Shown here piece after piece: positions 25,711 through 33,838 of a DNA stretch of 64,000 nt. This DNA is from Amycolatopsis antarctica (GTDB lineage: Bacteria > Actinomycetota > Actinomycetes > Mycobacteriales > Pseudonocardiaceae). The notes under the pieces are model-generated. The model searched no databases. It was given only the letters and a program-made list of their open reading frames with translations, and was not told where the DNA came from. The position numbers were made by a program, and so were the translations under genes. Positions within the stretch are counted from its first letter, which is position 1. Every line of letters begins with the position of its first letter. Location of the stretch: NCBI RefSeq assembly GCF_002262875.1, contig NZ_NKYE01000003.1, forward strand, positions 62,001-126,000, given 5' to 3'.

Positions 25711-27393
25711 TCAGTTGACGCAGGGAACGCCCTCGGCGGTGATCGGGGGCGGTTCGGGAGCGGGCTGGCGGGCCGCACCCGGGGCACCGGCACCGCCGCC
25801 CTGCGCGTTCGGCCCCGAGGACGTGGTGCTGCCGCCGGGACCGGAGTAGTCGGAACCCAGCAGCACCGTCACCCGGCCGGCCGAGATCGACGGGTCCTCC
25901 TCGACGGTGCCCGAGCCGCCGAGCGCCTCGGCCACCTTCGCCGCGGCGTCCGCGCCACCGGCACCGTGCCGGATGACCGTCGACTCGCGGGACTCGGCGT
26001 TCGCCGTGTCGCCCGCGGTGAAACCCTTCTCGGTGAGCGCCTGGGAGACCTGCGCGGCGAGTCCGGTGACGCCCGAGGCGTTGCGCACGTCGACCGTGGT
26101 GCCCGCGTTCTCCTCGCCCGGTGCGGGCGGTGGTGCGGGCAGGCCGCTGGAGGTCTGCACGAACTCCGAGATCTGCCGGGGATCGACCTCGATGGCGTCG
26201 CCGTCCTCCGGGGTGTCGATGTAGGCACCCACCGGGACGGTGCGGAACTCGAGCTGCCCGCCGGTCAGGCCCTTCATCTGCTGGGCGAAGCCGATGATGT
26301 CCCAGCCCTCGTTGAGCACCACGGACTTCTTGGTGGCGTCGATCAGGCCCTGCAGCTTGCCGGGGTCGGCCAGCGTGCCCGCCGACAGGATCTTCTTCGC
26401 CAGGCCCGCCATGAACACCTGCTGGCGGACGACGCGGTCGAGGTCGTTGTTGACCAGCTCGTACCGCTGGCGGACGAACGCGAGCGCGTCGCCACCGGAG
26501 ATCGTCTGCGGTCCCGCCTCGAAGTCGGCCCCGGAGAAGGTGTCCTTGACCTTCCTGTTCAGGCACACGTCGACGCCGCCGACGGCCTGGGTGATGTCGT
26601 AGAAGCCGAGCAGGTTCACCGAGGCGTAGTTGTCGATCGTGACTCCGGTGAGGCTCTCCACCGTCTCGATCAGCTTCTTCGCGCCTTCCTGGTTGCTGCG
26701 CAGCTCGAGTTCCTTGGCATCGGTCACGCCCTCGCCGGGGAGTCTGCGCAGTGAGTCGTTCTTCGCGCGCACGTACGCCGAGTTGACCTTGTGCGTGCCG
26801 TAACCGTCCGGGATGTCGACGTAGGAGTCGCGCGGGATGGAGAAGGTGACGGCCTTGCTGCCGTCGTTGGGAACCCGCAGCAGCAGGATGGTGTCAGTGT
26901 TCAGCGGCTCGTCGGCCGCGCTGGCCCGGAGCTGCTCCAGCACTTCCTTCGGCAGCGGGTTGCCCTGCGCGTCGGTGCGGCTGTCCAGGCCGACCAGGAG
27001 GATGTCGCGCGCGCCGTCGGCCGGCTTGTCGCCGCCGCCCTCCTCGCCGATCACGTCCGAGGTCGTCAGCCCGTCGACCAGGCCCTTCATCGCCGCCCAC
27101 GCGTAGCCGGTCATGCCCATCACCAGGACGGAGAAGATCGCCAGCGCGATCTTCGCGGCGCGCGGGCCGCGCCGGGACGGCGGGGGTGGTGGTGGGGGCC
27201 TGCGGTGATCGCGCGGCTCGCGCGGCGGCGCGGCGGCGTGCCCCTCGGGGGGTGGACGGCGGCGGGGCGGCACCGGTGGTCCGGGCGGCCGTCCGGGACC
27301 GCCGCGTGGGTGCGGGCGGCCGTCCGGGCGGGACTCCTGCCACGGGCGTGCGGGACGACGGTCCCGGCCTCCGTTCCGCGGCTGCTCTTCCAC
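25711..27393 (-). CDS. LytR-CpsA-Psr (LCP) family wall polymer ligase with LytR_C domain
   Basis: A membrane enzyme of about 560 residues that attaches lipid-linked polymers, in this group probably arabinogalactan, to peptidoglycan. A Pro/Arg-rich cytoplasmic N-terminus (about 80 residues) precedes one transmembrane helix (KIALAIFSVLVMGMTGYAWAA). The LCP domain has ILLVGLDSRTD, NTDTILLLRV, FSIPRDSYVDIPDG and DALAFVRQRYELVNNDLDRVVRQQ with its conserved Arg/Asp residues. A LytR_C domain (TTVDVRNASGVTGLAAQVSQAL) follows, and the chain ends CVN. GTG 27393 is chosen for RBS spacing; a TTG two codons upstream is also open. Confidence 0.92.
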   Translation of the reverse strand: MEEQPRNGGRDRRPARPWQESRPDGRPHPRGGPGRPPGPPVPPRRRPPPEGHAAAPPREPRDHRRPPPPPPPSRRGPRAAKIALAIFSVLVMGMTGYAWAAMKGLVDGLTTSDVIGEEGGGDKPADGARDILLVGLDSRTDAQGNPLPKEVLEQLRASAADEPLNTDTILLLRVPNDGSKAVTFSIPRDSYVDIPDGYGTHKVNSAYVRAKNDSLRRLPGEGVTDAKELELRSNQEGAKKLIETVESLTGVTIDNYASVNLLGFYDITQAVGGVDVCLNRKVKDTFSGADFEAGPQTISGGDALAFVRQRYELVNNDLDRVVRQQVFMAGLAKKILSAGTLADPGKLQGLIDATKKSVVLNEGWDIIGFAQQMKGLTGGQLEFRTVPVGAYIDTPEDGDAIEVDPRQISEFVQTSSGLPAPPPAPGEENAGTTVDVRNASGVTGLAAQVSQALTEKGFTAGDTANAESRESTVIRHGAGGADAAAKVAEALGGSGTVEEDPSISAGRVTVLLGSDYSGPGGSTTSSGPNAQGGGAGAPGAARQPAPEPPPITAEGVPCVN

Positions 27394-27553
27394 GCCCAAC
27401 AGCTCCCCTCGTCAACGCCCGCTCGTTGTGTGCGGTCTGGTCAGTGGACGCCCGGCCCGGGGTCCGGGTTGTCGTAGCGTGGCATATCGATCTGTGATGG
27501 TCGTTCACCACACCCGGCCGAGGGCGGGGCGGTTCACTCGTCGTGAGTCCGTA

Positions 27554-29743
27554 TCACCCACCGTGTTCGGTCGCCAGAGCCTGCCTCGAGCGTCCGCGGA
27601 CGACGACGGTGCAGGCCAGCGCTGCCACGGCGAACAAGGCCGTGCCGCCGTGCACGAGCAGGCCGAGCCGGTCGACCTGCTGGCCCGCCGTGGCGGCCAG
27701 CAGTGACGGGGCGCAGGCCAGCACCGTCAGGGCCCACGTGCTCGCCCGCCCGCTGCTGCCGATCCGCACCGTGTGCAGCAGAACCACGCCGAGCAGCAGG
27801 TGGACCAGGCTCTGGATGGGGTCGAGCGAGATGCCCGGTACCGGCGAGGGGACGGTGCCGTCGCTGAACCCGCTCAGCGCGAAACCGAAGACGCCGAGCG
27901 TCGCGTAGCCGACACCGAGCACGGTGGCCGACCGTCCGAGCAGCGCCCCCAGTCCGGCGTCCACCGGCTCGGCCGACGGTGGCGCGGGCGGGCCGGCGTG
28001 GCGTTCGAACCAGCGGAACACCAGCGCCGCCGGTGCCGCCAGCAGCGCGAGCGCCAGCAGCGATCGCGGCTCGGCCAGCACGTCCAGTCCGCCGTCCAGC
28101 CTGCCCGGCAGGTAGACGACCGCGACCACCAGCAGCATCACCGCCAGGAAGGAGAGGTAGAGGCTCATTGGCGCGCGCAGGACCGTCGTGGTCACGCGCA
28201 GCGCGGTGGCGTTCGCGGCGAAACGGCGCAGCGGACCGGCGAGCAGCCCCAGCACACCGAGCTGGACGATGCCGAGCAGCAGGACGGGCAGCGGTGGGCC
28301 GGCCAGGGGTTCCGGGGCTCCCGGCAGTCCGAGCAGCACGGGCGGGCCGGAACCGGTGATCGCGATCGCGGCGAGACAGCCCATGGCCGCGACCGCGACG
28401 ATCGCCGTGGTCACCGGACGGGGCCTGCCGTAGGTGGCGTGGCAGAACGCCGCCTGCTGGGCGAGCAGGGCGAGCACCACGGCCGACACGTAGTGCGGCA
28501 GCGGCGTCGTCCACGCCCGCGCCAGGGTCTCGGCGGTGACCAGCACGCAGGCGAGCGCCGCCATTGTCAGCCGCGGCCGTATCCGGTGCGCGGCCAGCAG
28601 CGGCGGTGTGGCCACGATCGTCAGCAGGTAGACGCCCAGTAACCACAGCGGGTGCAGCGCGATCCGCAGCACGTGCGCGGCGGTGCCGCCGGGAATACGC
28701 AGCAGCTCCAGCGCCATCGGCACCGCGAAGGCCACCACGGCGAAGATCAGTACCGGGCGCAGCAGCCTGCCCGCCCGGTGCGCGAGGTACTGCCGGTACC
28801 CGCCGCCGACCGCGCGCACCGCGTGCCAGCCCGCCGCGTTCGCGTGCCCGCCCGCGAAGAAGAACACGAGGGAGAGCTGCGCGAGCCAGGTCAGCGGCCA
28901 GAGCCAGCCGGGACTCGCGCCCGCCCAGCGGGCCAGTGCGACGACCGACTCGCCGAGGACCATCGTGGCAATCGCGGCGACGCCGAGCAGCGCCCAGCGG
29001 CCCGCCGAGGAGGCCGGGGCACGGGGTCGCGCGCCGGGCGGCACGGTCGCGAAGGCCGCTGTCCGCCGGTTCCGCAACCAGCCGCGCAGCCGGACGACCA
29101 GCAGTACCCCGATCACGGCCAGCCCGGCCAGCGCGGGACCGATCGGCTCGCCGATGGGCGGGCCCCACCGCTGGTGCCAGGAATTGAGCAGCATGCCGAA
29201 CGAGTAGGCGGAGGCGACGACACGGCAGGTGCCCGCGGAGTCCATCGGATTGAGGTCGCAGGCGGCGTGCATGTCGGTGGAAAGCCGGTCGTCCAGGGCT
29301 TCCCGCGCGTCCGGGCCCAGCGGGCTGCCCTTCGCGGCGGCGTACCGGAGCAGGTCGTACCCGAGGTCGTGCGCCTTGCACGGGACCGAGTAGTCCCAGC
29401 GGGTGTTGTCATCACCCCACGGCGCGGAGCAACCGCCGTCGACGTGCACAGCGCGGACCGTTCCGTCCCGCGCCGGCATCCGGTCCGGGAGGACGCCGGT
29501 CACCTCGGTGAAGTCGGCGGGCAGCCGGTCGAGTGCGGTCGGCGCCGGGCCGGGGGCGAGCAGCGCGTCCACCGCCTGCCGGGCGGCCGCGAGATCGCCC
29601 CGTGGCGGCCCGGGATCCGGACGGGCCTGCGAGCGGGACGCGACGAAGCCGAACCCGACGACCACCAGCACCAGCACCAGTGCCCACGCCGAGGTCCGCA
29701 GCGGCCTGCGCACGGGCGGAGGTCCGTCGGCGGTCGCGGTCAT
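27554..29743 (-). CDS. Fusion: secreted-type phospholipase A2 domain plus multi-pass acyltransferase-like membrane domain
   Basis: A 729-residue protein with an unusual layout. After one N-terminal helix (about 18-36), residues 95-205 form a prokaryotic phospholipase A2 domain: DGGCSAPWG calcium loop, WDYSVPCKAHDLGYDLLRY with the H125-D126 pair, and cysteines at 105, 122 and in HAACDLNP and GTCRVV placed for two disulfides. Residues about 215-600 are ten or so hydrophobic helices resembling acyltransferase-3/OafA proteins (HPLWLLGVYLLTIVA). The last 110 look like a DUF4383 module. It may release a fatty acid outside and handle acyl groups in the membrane; that is inference. Confidence 0.82.
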   Translation of the reverse strand: MTATADGPPPVRRPLRTSAWALVLVLVVVGFGFVASRSQARPDPGPPRGDLAAARQAVDALLAPGPAPTALDRLPADFTEVTGVLPDRMPARDGTVRAVHVDGGCSAPWGDDNTRWDYSVPCKAHDLGYDLLRYAAAKGSPLGPDAREALDDRLSTDMHAACDLNPMDSAGTCRVVASAYSFGMLLNSWHQRWGPPIGEPIGPALAGLAVIGVLLVVRLRGWLRNRRTAAFATVPPGARPRAPASSAGRWALLGVAAIATMVLGESVVALARWAGASPGWLWPLTWLAQLSLVFFFAGGHANAAGWHAVRAVGGGYRQYLAHRAGRLLRPVLIFAVVAFAVPMALELLRIPGGTAAHVLRIALHPLWLLGVYLLTIVATPPLLAAHRIRPRLTMAALACVLVTAETLARAWTTPLPHYVSAVVLALLAQQAAFCHATYGRPRPVTTAIVAVAAMGCLAAIAITGSGPPVLLGLPGAPEPLAGPPLPVLLLGIVQLGVLGLLAGPLRRFAANATALRVTTTVLRAPMSLYLSFLAVMLLVVAVVYLPGRLDGGLDVLAEPRSLLALALLAAPAALVFRWFERHAGPPAPPSAEPVDAGLGALLGRSATVLGVGYATLGVFGFALSGFSDGTVPSPVPGISLDPIQSLVHLLLGVVLLHTVRIGSSGRASTWALTVLACAPSLLAATAGQQVDRLGLLVHGGTALFAVAALACTVVVRGRSRQALATEHGG

Positions 29744-29808
29744 GCGGTACAGGATTCCAGCGCCACTGTGGCGGGGGCACTCCGGATGTCCCCCATTTCT
29801 CCCTGAGG

Positions 29809-31272
29809 TCACCCCTCGGTGCGCTGTGCGGGTGGCACCGAGGCGTCCGGCGGCACGTCGGCGGCGAAGCGCACCAGGTTGCGTCCGCTCTCCTTGGCGT
29901 CGTAGACGGCACCGTCGGCGGCCTGCAGCATCGCTTCGAGCGAGTCGGCGTGCCGGGGATACACGGCGACACCGATCGAGGTGGTGCGCCCGGCGACCGT
30001 GGTCTGCCCGCCTCGCTTGTCCGTGGTGACGATCCGCAGATCCTCGATCGCGCTACGGACACGTTCCGCGGCGAGTTCGGCGCCTGCCCTGTCGATGTCG
30101 GGCAGCAGGATCAGGAATTCCTCGCCGCCGAAACGGCCGACCACATCGGCGGGACGGGTCACCTCGCCGAGGGTCTGCGCCACGGATCTGAGCACATCGT
30201 CGCCCGCTGGGTGTCCGAAAGTGTCGTTGATCCATTTGAAATGGTCGAGATCGATCATCAGCAATGCAAGTTCTTCGGACGAACGACTCGCTCTGTTCAG
30301 CGCGCGTTGAGCTGATTCGGTCCAGCCGCGCACGTTCAGCACGCCGGTTTTCGCGTCGGTGCGCGCCTCGGATTGCAGTTGGTTTATTTCGGCCAATCTG
30401 TTTCCGACCACGCTTACCAGAACCAGAATGATTATTGAAGGTGGCAGATTGACGAGTAGCACCGTCGCGATCGTGCCGAGTCCGATGGTAGATGCCTCGA
30501 GGAGATTGTCGGACTTGCTGCCGAGTACGTTGCGCAGGGTCGGTGACGCGGTGCCGCCGAGTGCCAGCAGGGAGCCGATGATCAGGGCCTGCACGAGCGC
30601 GTAGGCGAACCCGACGAGCATCAGCAGTGCGAACATCCGCAATCCGTTGGATTGGTCCAACCTGCTGATGTCGTCGGCCGCGAGTGCCTCGAAAAGCCGC
30701 TGTGCCACCAAAGCCGCCACCGCGACGGTGAACGTCGTGAAGACGAACTTGTGCGGCGGGCGGCGCGAGTTGACCCATCGCTGGCCGCGGACGATCGCGA
30801 TCAGCAGCAGCGTCAGGTGGATCGGCAGCAGCAGGGCCGCGGGGAAGGTCCAGATGCCGCTGAGGTCGATGTGCACCGACGCGATCCGGTTGCGGCGGCG
30901 TTCCTCCTGCCGCCGGGTGAGCTGGATGTGCAGCGTCGCGCAGCCGGCCAGCGCCGCCAGCCGGGTCCAGTCCGTAGCGGTCACCTCGCCGGCCGTGGCG
31001 ATTCCGAAGGACAGCAGGACGACCGCCGCGATCTCCCAGACCGCAAGGAAAACGATCATGCCCCGTGGTTTGGACCACAGGTCCCAGCGTCGCGGGGACG
31101 CCCGCGAGTACCGCCGCACGGCGGTGCTCCCACCGGCCTGTTCCTTGACGGTGCGTGTTCGCTCGGGCACTTTCTCGGCGTATTCGGAATCGTTATCGGA
31201 TTTTTCCGCGGCGGTGGGCTCGCCGTCCGTGTGCAGGACTTGCTGCCGGTGACGGCGCGGACCGGGTGTCAT
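29809..31272 (-). CDS. Membrane diguanylate cyclase (GGDEF domain)
   Basis: A 487-residue protein: a polar N-terminus of about 70 residues, six to seven transmembrane helices (about 72-290), then a GGDEF domain. DARTDAKTGVLNVRGW, LMIDLDHFKWINDTFGHPAGDDVL and the active-site RFGGEEFLILLPD are intact, so it should make c-di-GMP. An RxxD inhibitory site is not obvious before the GGEEF. ATG 31272 follows GGGAGGACTCGCACG. Part of the gene has lower GC than its neighbours (about 30230-30500). It is the first gene beside the MSDREA micro-ORF array. Confidence 0.92.
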   Translation of the reverse strand: MTPGPRRHRQQVLHTDGEPTAAEKSDNDSEYAEKVPERTRTVKEQAGGSTAVRRYSRASPRRWDLWSKPRGMIVFLAVWEIAAVVLLSFGIATAGEVTATDWTRLAALAGCATLHIQLTRRQEERRRNRIASVHIDLSGIWTFPAALLLPIHLTLLLIAIVRGQRWVNSRRPPHKFVFTTFTVAVAALVAQRLFEALAADDISRLDQSNGLRMFALLMLVGFAYALVQALIIGSLLALGGTASPTLRNVLGSKSDNLLEASTIGLGTIATVLLVNLPPSIIILVLVSVVGNRLAEINQLQSEARTDAKTGVLNVRGWTESAQRALNRASRSSEELALLMIDLDHFKWINDTFGHPAGDDVLRSVAQTLGEVTRPADVVGRFGGEEFLILLPDIDRAGAELAAERVRSAIEDLRIVTTDKRGGQTTVAGRTTSIGVAVYPRHADSLEAMLQAADGAVYDAKESGRNLVRFAADVPPDASVPPAQRTEG

Positions 31273-31598
31273 CGTGCGAGTCCTCCCGGTTCGGTAGTCA
31301 GCGGCGGATTCGGCGGGCAAGCGGTCTCGGCTGTGGGATCGGTGTTAATCACCGGTATCATCCCACCGTCGAGTTGTCGGTGTTCGCACTGCAATGATTG
31401 TCCCCGAATTGATCAGCGGTCCACTCGTGAAGTCTTCGCGATGAGGTGATTTTCCCATGCTCGGCGGAAGGCACCGATCGTGGCGGTTGGTCTCGGCGAT
31501 TCCGGGTACGAGACGGAGGGTGTCCGGCGGATGCCGGATCGCGTGGTGCGAGTCCGGGGACGGTCGTCGCTCGTTGTGCTTCTGGGAGGTGTCCCGCC

Positions 31599-31619
31599 AT
31601 GTCGGATCGTGAGGCCTGA
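31599..31619 (+). CDS. MSDREA micro-ORF 1
   Basis: ATG start, GGGAGG at 31584-31589. Uses GAT, CGT and GCC where most copies use GAC, CGC and GCG. Confidence 0.45.
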   Translation: MSDREA

Positions 31620-31670
31620 ACGTGCGGAGTGTTCCAGTTCTCGAACCCGCGGGGTACGGAGGTGAGCCGG

Positions 31671-31691
31671 ATGTCGGATCGTGAGGCCTGA
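31671..31691 (+). CDS. MSDREA micro-ORF 2
   Basis: ATG start, GGAGG at 31658-31662. Identical in codons to copy 1. Confidence 0.45.
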   Translation: MSDREA

Positions 31692-31749
31692 GCCGCGCGC
31701 ACGAATTTGCTGGTATGCAAGAAAAGGCGAGACGAAAGGACGGTGCCCG

Positions 31750-31770
31750 ATGTCGGACCGCGAAGCGTGA
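31750..31770 (+). CDS. MSDREA micro-ORF 3
   Basis: ATG start with a weaker AAAGGA at 31735-31740. Uses GAA for glutamate. Confidence 0.4.
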   Translation: MSDREA

Positions 31771-31824
31771 GTAACCGGGATTGACGTACGGCGGAGGAAA
31801 TCGCAGCAGGGAAGGAGAGGGCGC

Positions 31825-31845
31825 ATGTCGGACCGCGAGGCGTGA
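31825..31845 (+). CDS. MSDREA micro-ORF 4
   Basis: ATG start, AAGGAG at 31812-31817. Consensus codons throughout. Confidence 0.45.
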   Translation: MSDREA

Positions 31846-31895
31846 ACATCCGTTCGAATGGCAGTCGAGGATCGGCGAGATCGGAGGTGAGCAGG

Positions 31896-31916
31896 GTGTC
31901 GGACCGCGAGGCGTGA
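31896..31916 (+). CDS. MSDREA micro-ORF 5 (GTG start)
   Basis: GTG replaces ATG, a change that keeps initiation possible. GGAGG at 31883-31887. Confidence 0.45.
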   Translation: MSDREA

Positions 31917-31972
31917 GCACGGAACCGGGAAAAGCGGGGCAGCACGGGAAACGAAGTGGAGGTGGCCACGAG

Positions 31973-31993
31973 ATGTCGGACCGCGAGGCATGA
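31973..31993 (+). CDS. MSDREA micro-ORF 6
   Basis: ATG start, GGAGG at 31958-31962. Alanine is GCA, so the stop overlaps another ATG (GCATGA). Confidence 0.45.
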   Translation: MSDREA

Positions 31994-32039
31994 GCCGGGC
32001 AGCGACGGAAATCGACGAGCAGCGAGGAGGTGGACCGCG

Positions 32040-32060
32040 ATGTCGGACCGGGAAGCGTGA
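32040..32060 (+). CDS. MSDREA micro-ORF 7
   Basis: ATG start, AGGAGG at 32025-32030. Uses CGG and GAA. Confidence 0.45.
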   Translation: MSDREA

Positions 32061-32116
32061 ATTCCGAAGTCATTGAAAGTTCTAACGACCAGTGGGCGAG
32101 GCGGAGGTGACCCGAG

Positions 32117-32137
32117 ATGTCGGACCGTGAGGCGTGA
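32117..32137 (+). CDS. MSDREA micro-ORF 8
   Basis: ATG start, GGAGG at 32103-32107. Uses CGT. The preceding linker is AT-rich for this genome. Confidence 0.45.
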   Translation: MSDREA

Positions 32138-32191
32138 AATACCGGACAGCGACGGCAGGCCGTGAACGAAGAAGGACCGGAGGTGAGAAAC

Positions 32192-32212
32192 GTGTCGGAC
32201 CGCGAGGCGTGA
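32192..32212 (+). CDS. MSDREA micro-ORF 9 (GTG start)
   Basis: GTG start, GGAGG at 32179-32183. Otherwise consensus codons. Confidence 0.45.
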   Translation: MSDREA

Positions 32213-32285
32213 GATCCCGGATCGGGAATGGACGGCAGTACCGAGATGACGGCGAAGGCCTGGACACACGGAGAGGTGGACCGCG

Positions 32286-32306
32286 ATGTCGGACCGCGAG
32301 GCGTGA
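32286..32306 (+). CDS. MSDREA micro-ORF 10
   Basis: ATG start, GAGAGG at 32271-32276. Consensus codons. Confidence 0.45.
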   Translation: MSDREA

Positions 32307-32461
32307 ACGGATACCCCATCGACCGCACGAGCGGCACGTGCGCCAGCACGAGCGACGGCACGAGCGAACGACCGGGACGCGAAGGACGGAACGTGCAGGA
32401 CGCCGAAGACGGGCGGAGACCCGGATTCCGGCGAGGACGAGGACGAGGTGGAGGTTCCGCG

Positions 32462-32482
32462 ATGTCGGACCGTGAGGCGTGA
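32462..32482 (+). CDS. MSDREA micro-ORF 11
   Basis: ATG start, GGAGG at 32450-32454. Uses CGT. It follows the longest gap (176 bp), where one or two copies may have been lost. Confidence 0.45.
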   Translation: MSDREA

Positions 32483-32570
32483 ACGAGGGCAGGACCGGCG
32501 GCAGCGGTCCGCACGACGGTGCCGGGGACGTCCCGGCCGCCAGGCGCCGGCGATCCGGCGATGTGCCGGC

Positions 32571-32591
32571 GTGTCCGACCGTGCGGCATGA
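32571..32591 (+). CDS. Degenerate micro-ORF 12 (MSDRAA)
   Basis: GTG start, TCC for serine and GCG in place of the glutamate codon; no Shine-Dalgarno is visible. Probably a decaying copy at the array edge. Confidence 0.3.
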   Translation: MSDRAA

Positions 32592-32614
32592 GACCTACAG
32601 ACGTGTCGGGGTGA

Positions 32615-33838
32615 TCAGCCGGCCTCGTCGACCCGGGGCGCCTGCTGATCCTTGTGTACCCGGGACCAGGACAGCGCCACCGGCGCCGCGAGTACCACTC
32701 CCAGAACCCCGGCCAGCGCGATCGTGTTCGGGACCGAACCGATCAACTCGGCCACCGCGCCACCGAGCGCGACCCCCACTCCCTGCGCGACGCGCAGCCC
32801 GGTCCGGTACAGGCCCCCGGCAGCCCCGCGCATCTCGTTCGGCACCCAGGTGTTGAACGTGGCGCCGACGGTGATGATGTAGGCACCCGCCGCGCCGGCG
32901 AGTGCGAGCAGTGCCAGCGCCAGCCCGAGGTTCGGCTGCACGGCGAAGCCGATCAGCACCCCGCAGGACGCGACCGCCAGTACCCCCATCAGTCGCAGCC
33001 GTGATTGCGCCGACGCGTACTTCGAGAGCAGGTACGCGCCCAGCACGAATCCCAGCGGGTCCGCCGCGAGCAGCCAGCCGACCGCCTCCTGCGGGGCACC
33101 GATCTGGTCCGCCAGTGGCGCCGCGAGACCCTCCGGGACGACGGCGAGACCGACCAGCCAGGACAGCGCCAGCAGCAGCCGGAGCCTCCGCTGCCCGAAG
33201 ACCCAGCGGGCCCCGCCGAACCAGCTGTCCGACTTCTTGCCGGCCGCCGGACGGGCCCGCACCCAGAGCCGGACCACCAGCGCGCTGATCGCGAACGTGA
33301 CGGCGTTGCACGCCAGCGCCCAGGACGTGCCGACCAGCGTCACCAGCAGCCCGCCGCCCGCCAGGCCGAGCAACATCACCGTGTTCGTGGTGATGCCGCG
33401 CAGGTCCTGGCTGCGCAGGTACAGATCGTCGTCGGTGAACACCTCGCGGGTGACGGCGTTCTGCGCGGCATTGGCCGGGGCCACCACGAGCTGCACGGCG
33501 ACGACCAGCGCGCAGAGGGCGACCAGCGGCATGCCGGGCACCGCCATCAGTGCGACCAGCGCCGCCTGGATCAGCGCGCACGTGGTCAGCAGCGCACGTC
33601 GCGGGTAGCGGTCGGCGAGCTGGGAGAGGCCGAGCCCGCCGATCAGCGCGGGCAGGAAGGTCAGCGCGTAGACGCCCGCCGCCCACAGTGCCGAACCGGT
33701 GCGCTGGTAGACCATGATCGCCAGCGCGACCTTGGCGAGCTGATCGCCCGCCGCTGACTGTGCCTCGGCGAACCACAGCGCCCTGAACTCGACGTTCTGG
33801 AGTACCACTCCCATGCGGGGTGCCGTGCTGGTGCTCAC
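32615..33838 (-). CDS. MFS transporter (enterobactin-exporter-like / DHA3 type)
   Basis: A 407-residue permease with about 12 hydrophobic helices. The N-terminal half has FRALWFAEAQSAAGDQLAKVALAIMVYQRTGS and the loop signature GGLGLSQLADRYPRR of DHA3-type exporters. It probably exports a drug, siderophore or metabolite. GTG 33838 is taken as start; an internal ATG at 33814 would remove eight residues. It reads toward the MSDREA array but stops 23 bp before it. Confidence 0.85.
   Translation of the reverse strand: MSTSTAPRMGVVLQNVEFRALWFAEAQSAAGDQLAKVALAIMVYQRTGSALWAAGVYALTFLPALIGGLGLSQLADRYPRRALLTTCALIQAALVALMAVPGMPLVALCALVVAVQLVVAPANAAQNAVTREVFTDDDLYLRSQDLRGITTNTVMLLGLAGGGLLVTLVGTSWALACNAVTFAISALVVRLWVRARPAAGKKSDSWFGGARWVFGQRRLRLLLALSWLVGLAVVPEGLAAPLADQIGAPQEAVGWLLAADPLGFVLGAYLLSKYASAQSRLRLMGVLAVASCGVLIGFAVQPNLGLALALLALAGAAGAYIITVGATFNTWVPNEMRGAAGGLYRTGLRVAQGVGVALGGAVAELIGSVPNTIALAGVLGVVLAAPVALSWSRVHKDQQAPRVDEAG

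Larger units (their letters stand above)
31531..32591 (+). repeat. Array of 21-bp micro-ORFs encoding MSDREA, each with its own Shine-Dalgarno
   Basis: Eleven copies of a start codon, TCG, GAY, CGN, GAR, GCN and TGA occur at 31599, 31671, 31750, 31825, 31896, 31973, 32040, 32117, 32192, 32286 and 32462. A relative encoding MSDRAA is at 32571 and a decayed MPDRV copy at 31531. Ten of the eleven carry GGAGG or a close relative 7-10 bases before the start; the copy at 31750 has a weaker AAAGGA. Starts are spaced 67-94 bp apart, then 176 and 109. Linkers are unrelated in sequence. The array fills the gap between the diguanylate cyclase and the MFS gene, opposite in strand to both. Confidence 0.9.

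Noticed and set aside
31531-31665. A 45-residue protein starting at the decayed micro-ORF (MPDRVV)
   Set aside because: It reads through micro-ORF 1 in another frame and has no homology; better explained as a decayed repeat copy.
31345-32589. A 414-residue minus-strand open frame running through the micro-ORF array with recurring SRSD / RGPT / LAVRH motifs
   Set aside because: The motifs are the reverse complement of the 21-bp units read in three different frames. There is no RBS, and synonymous variation follows the plus-strand codons.
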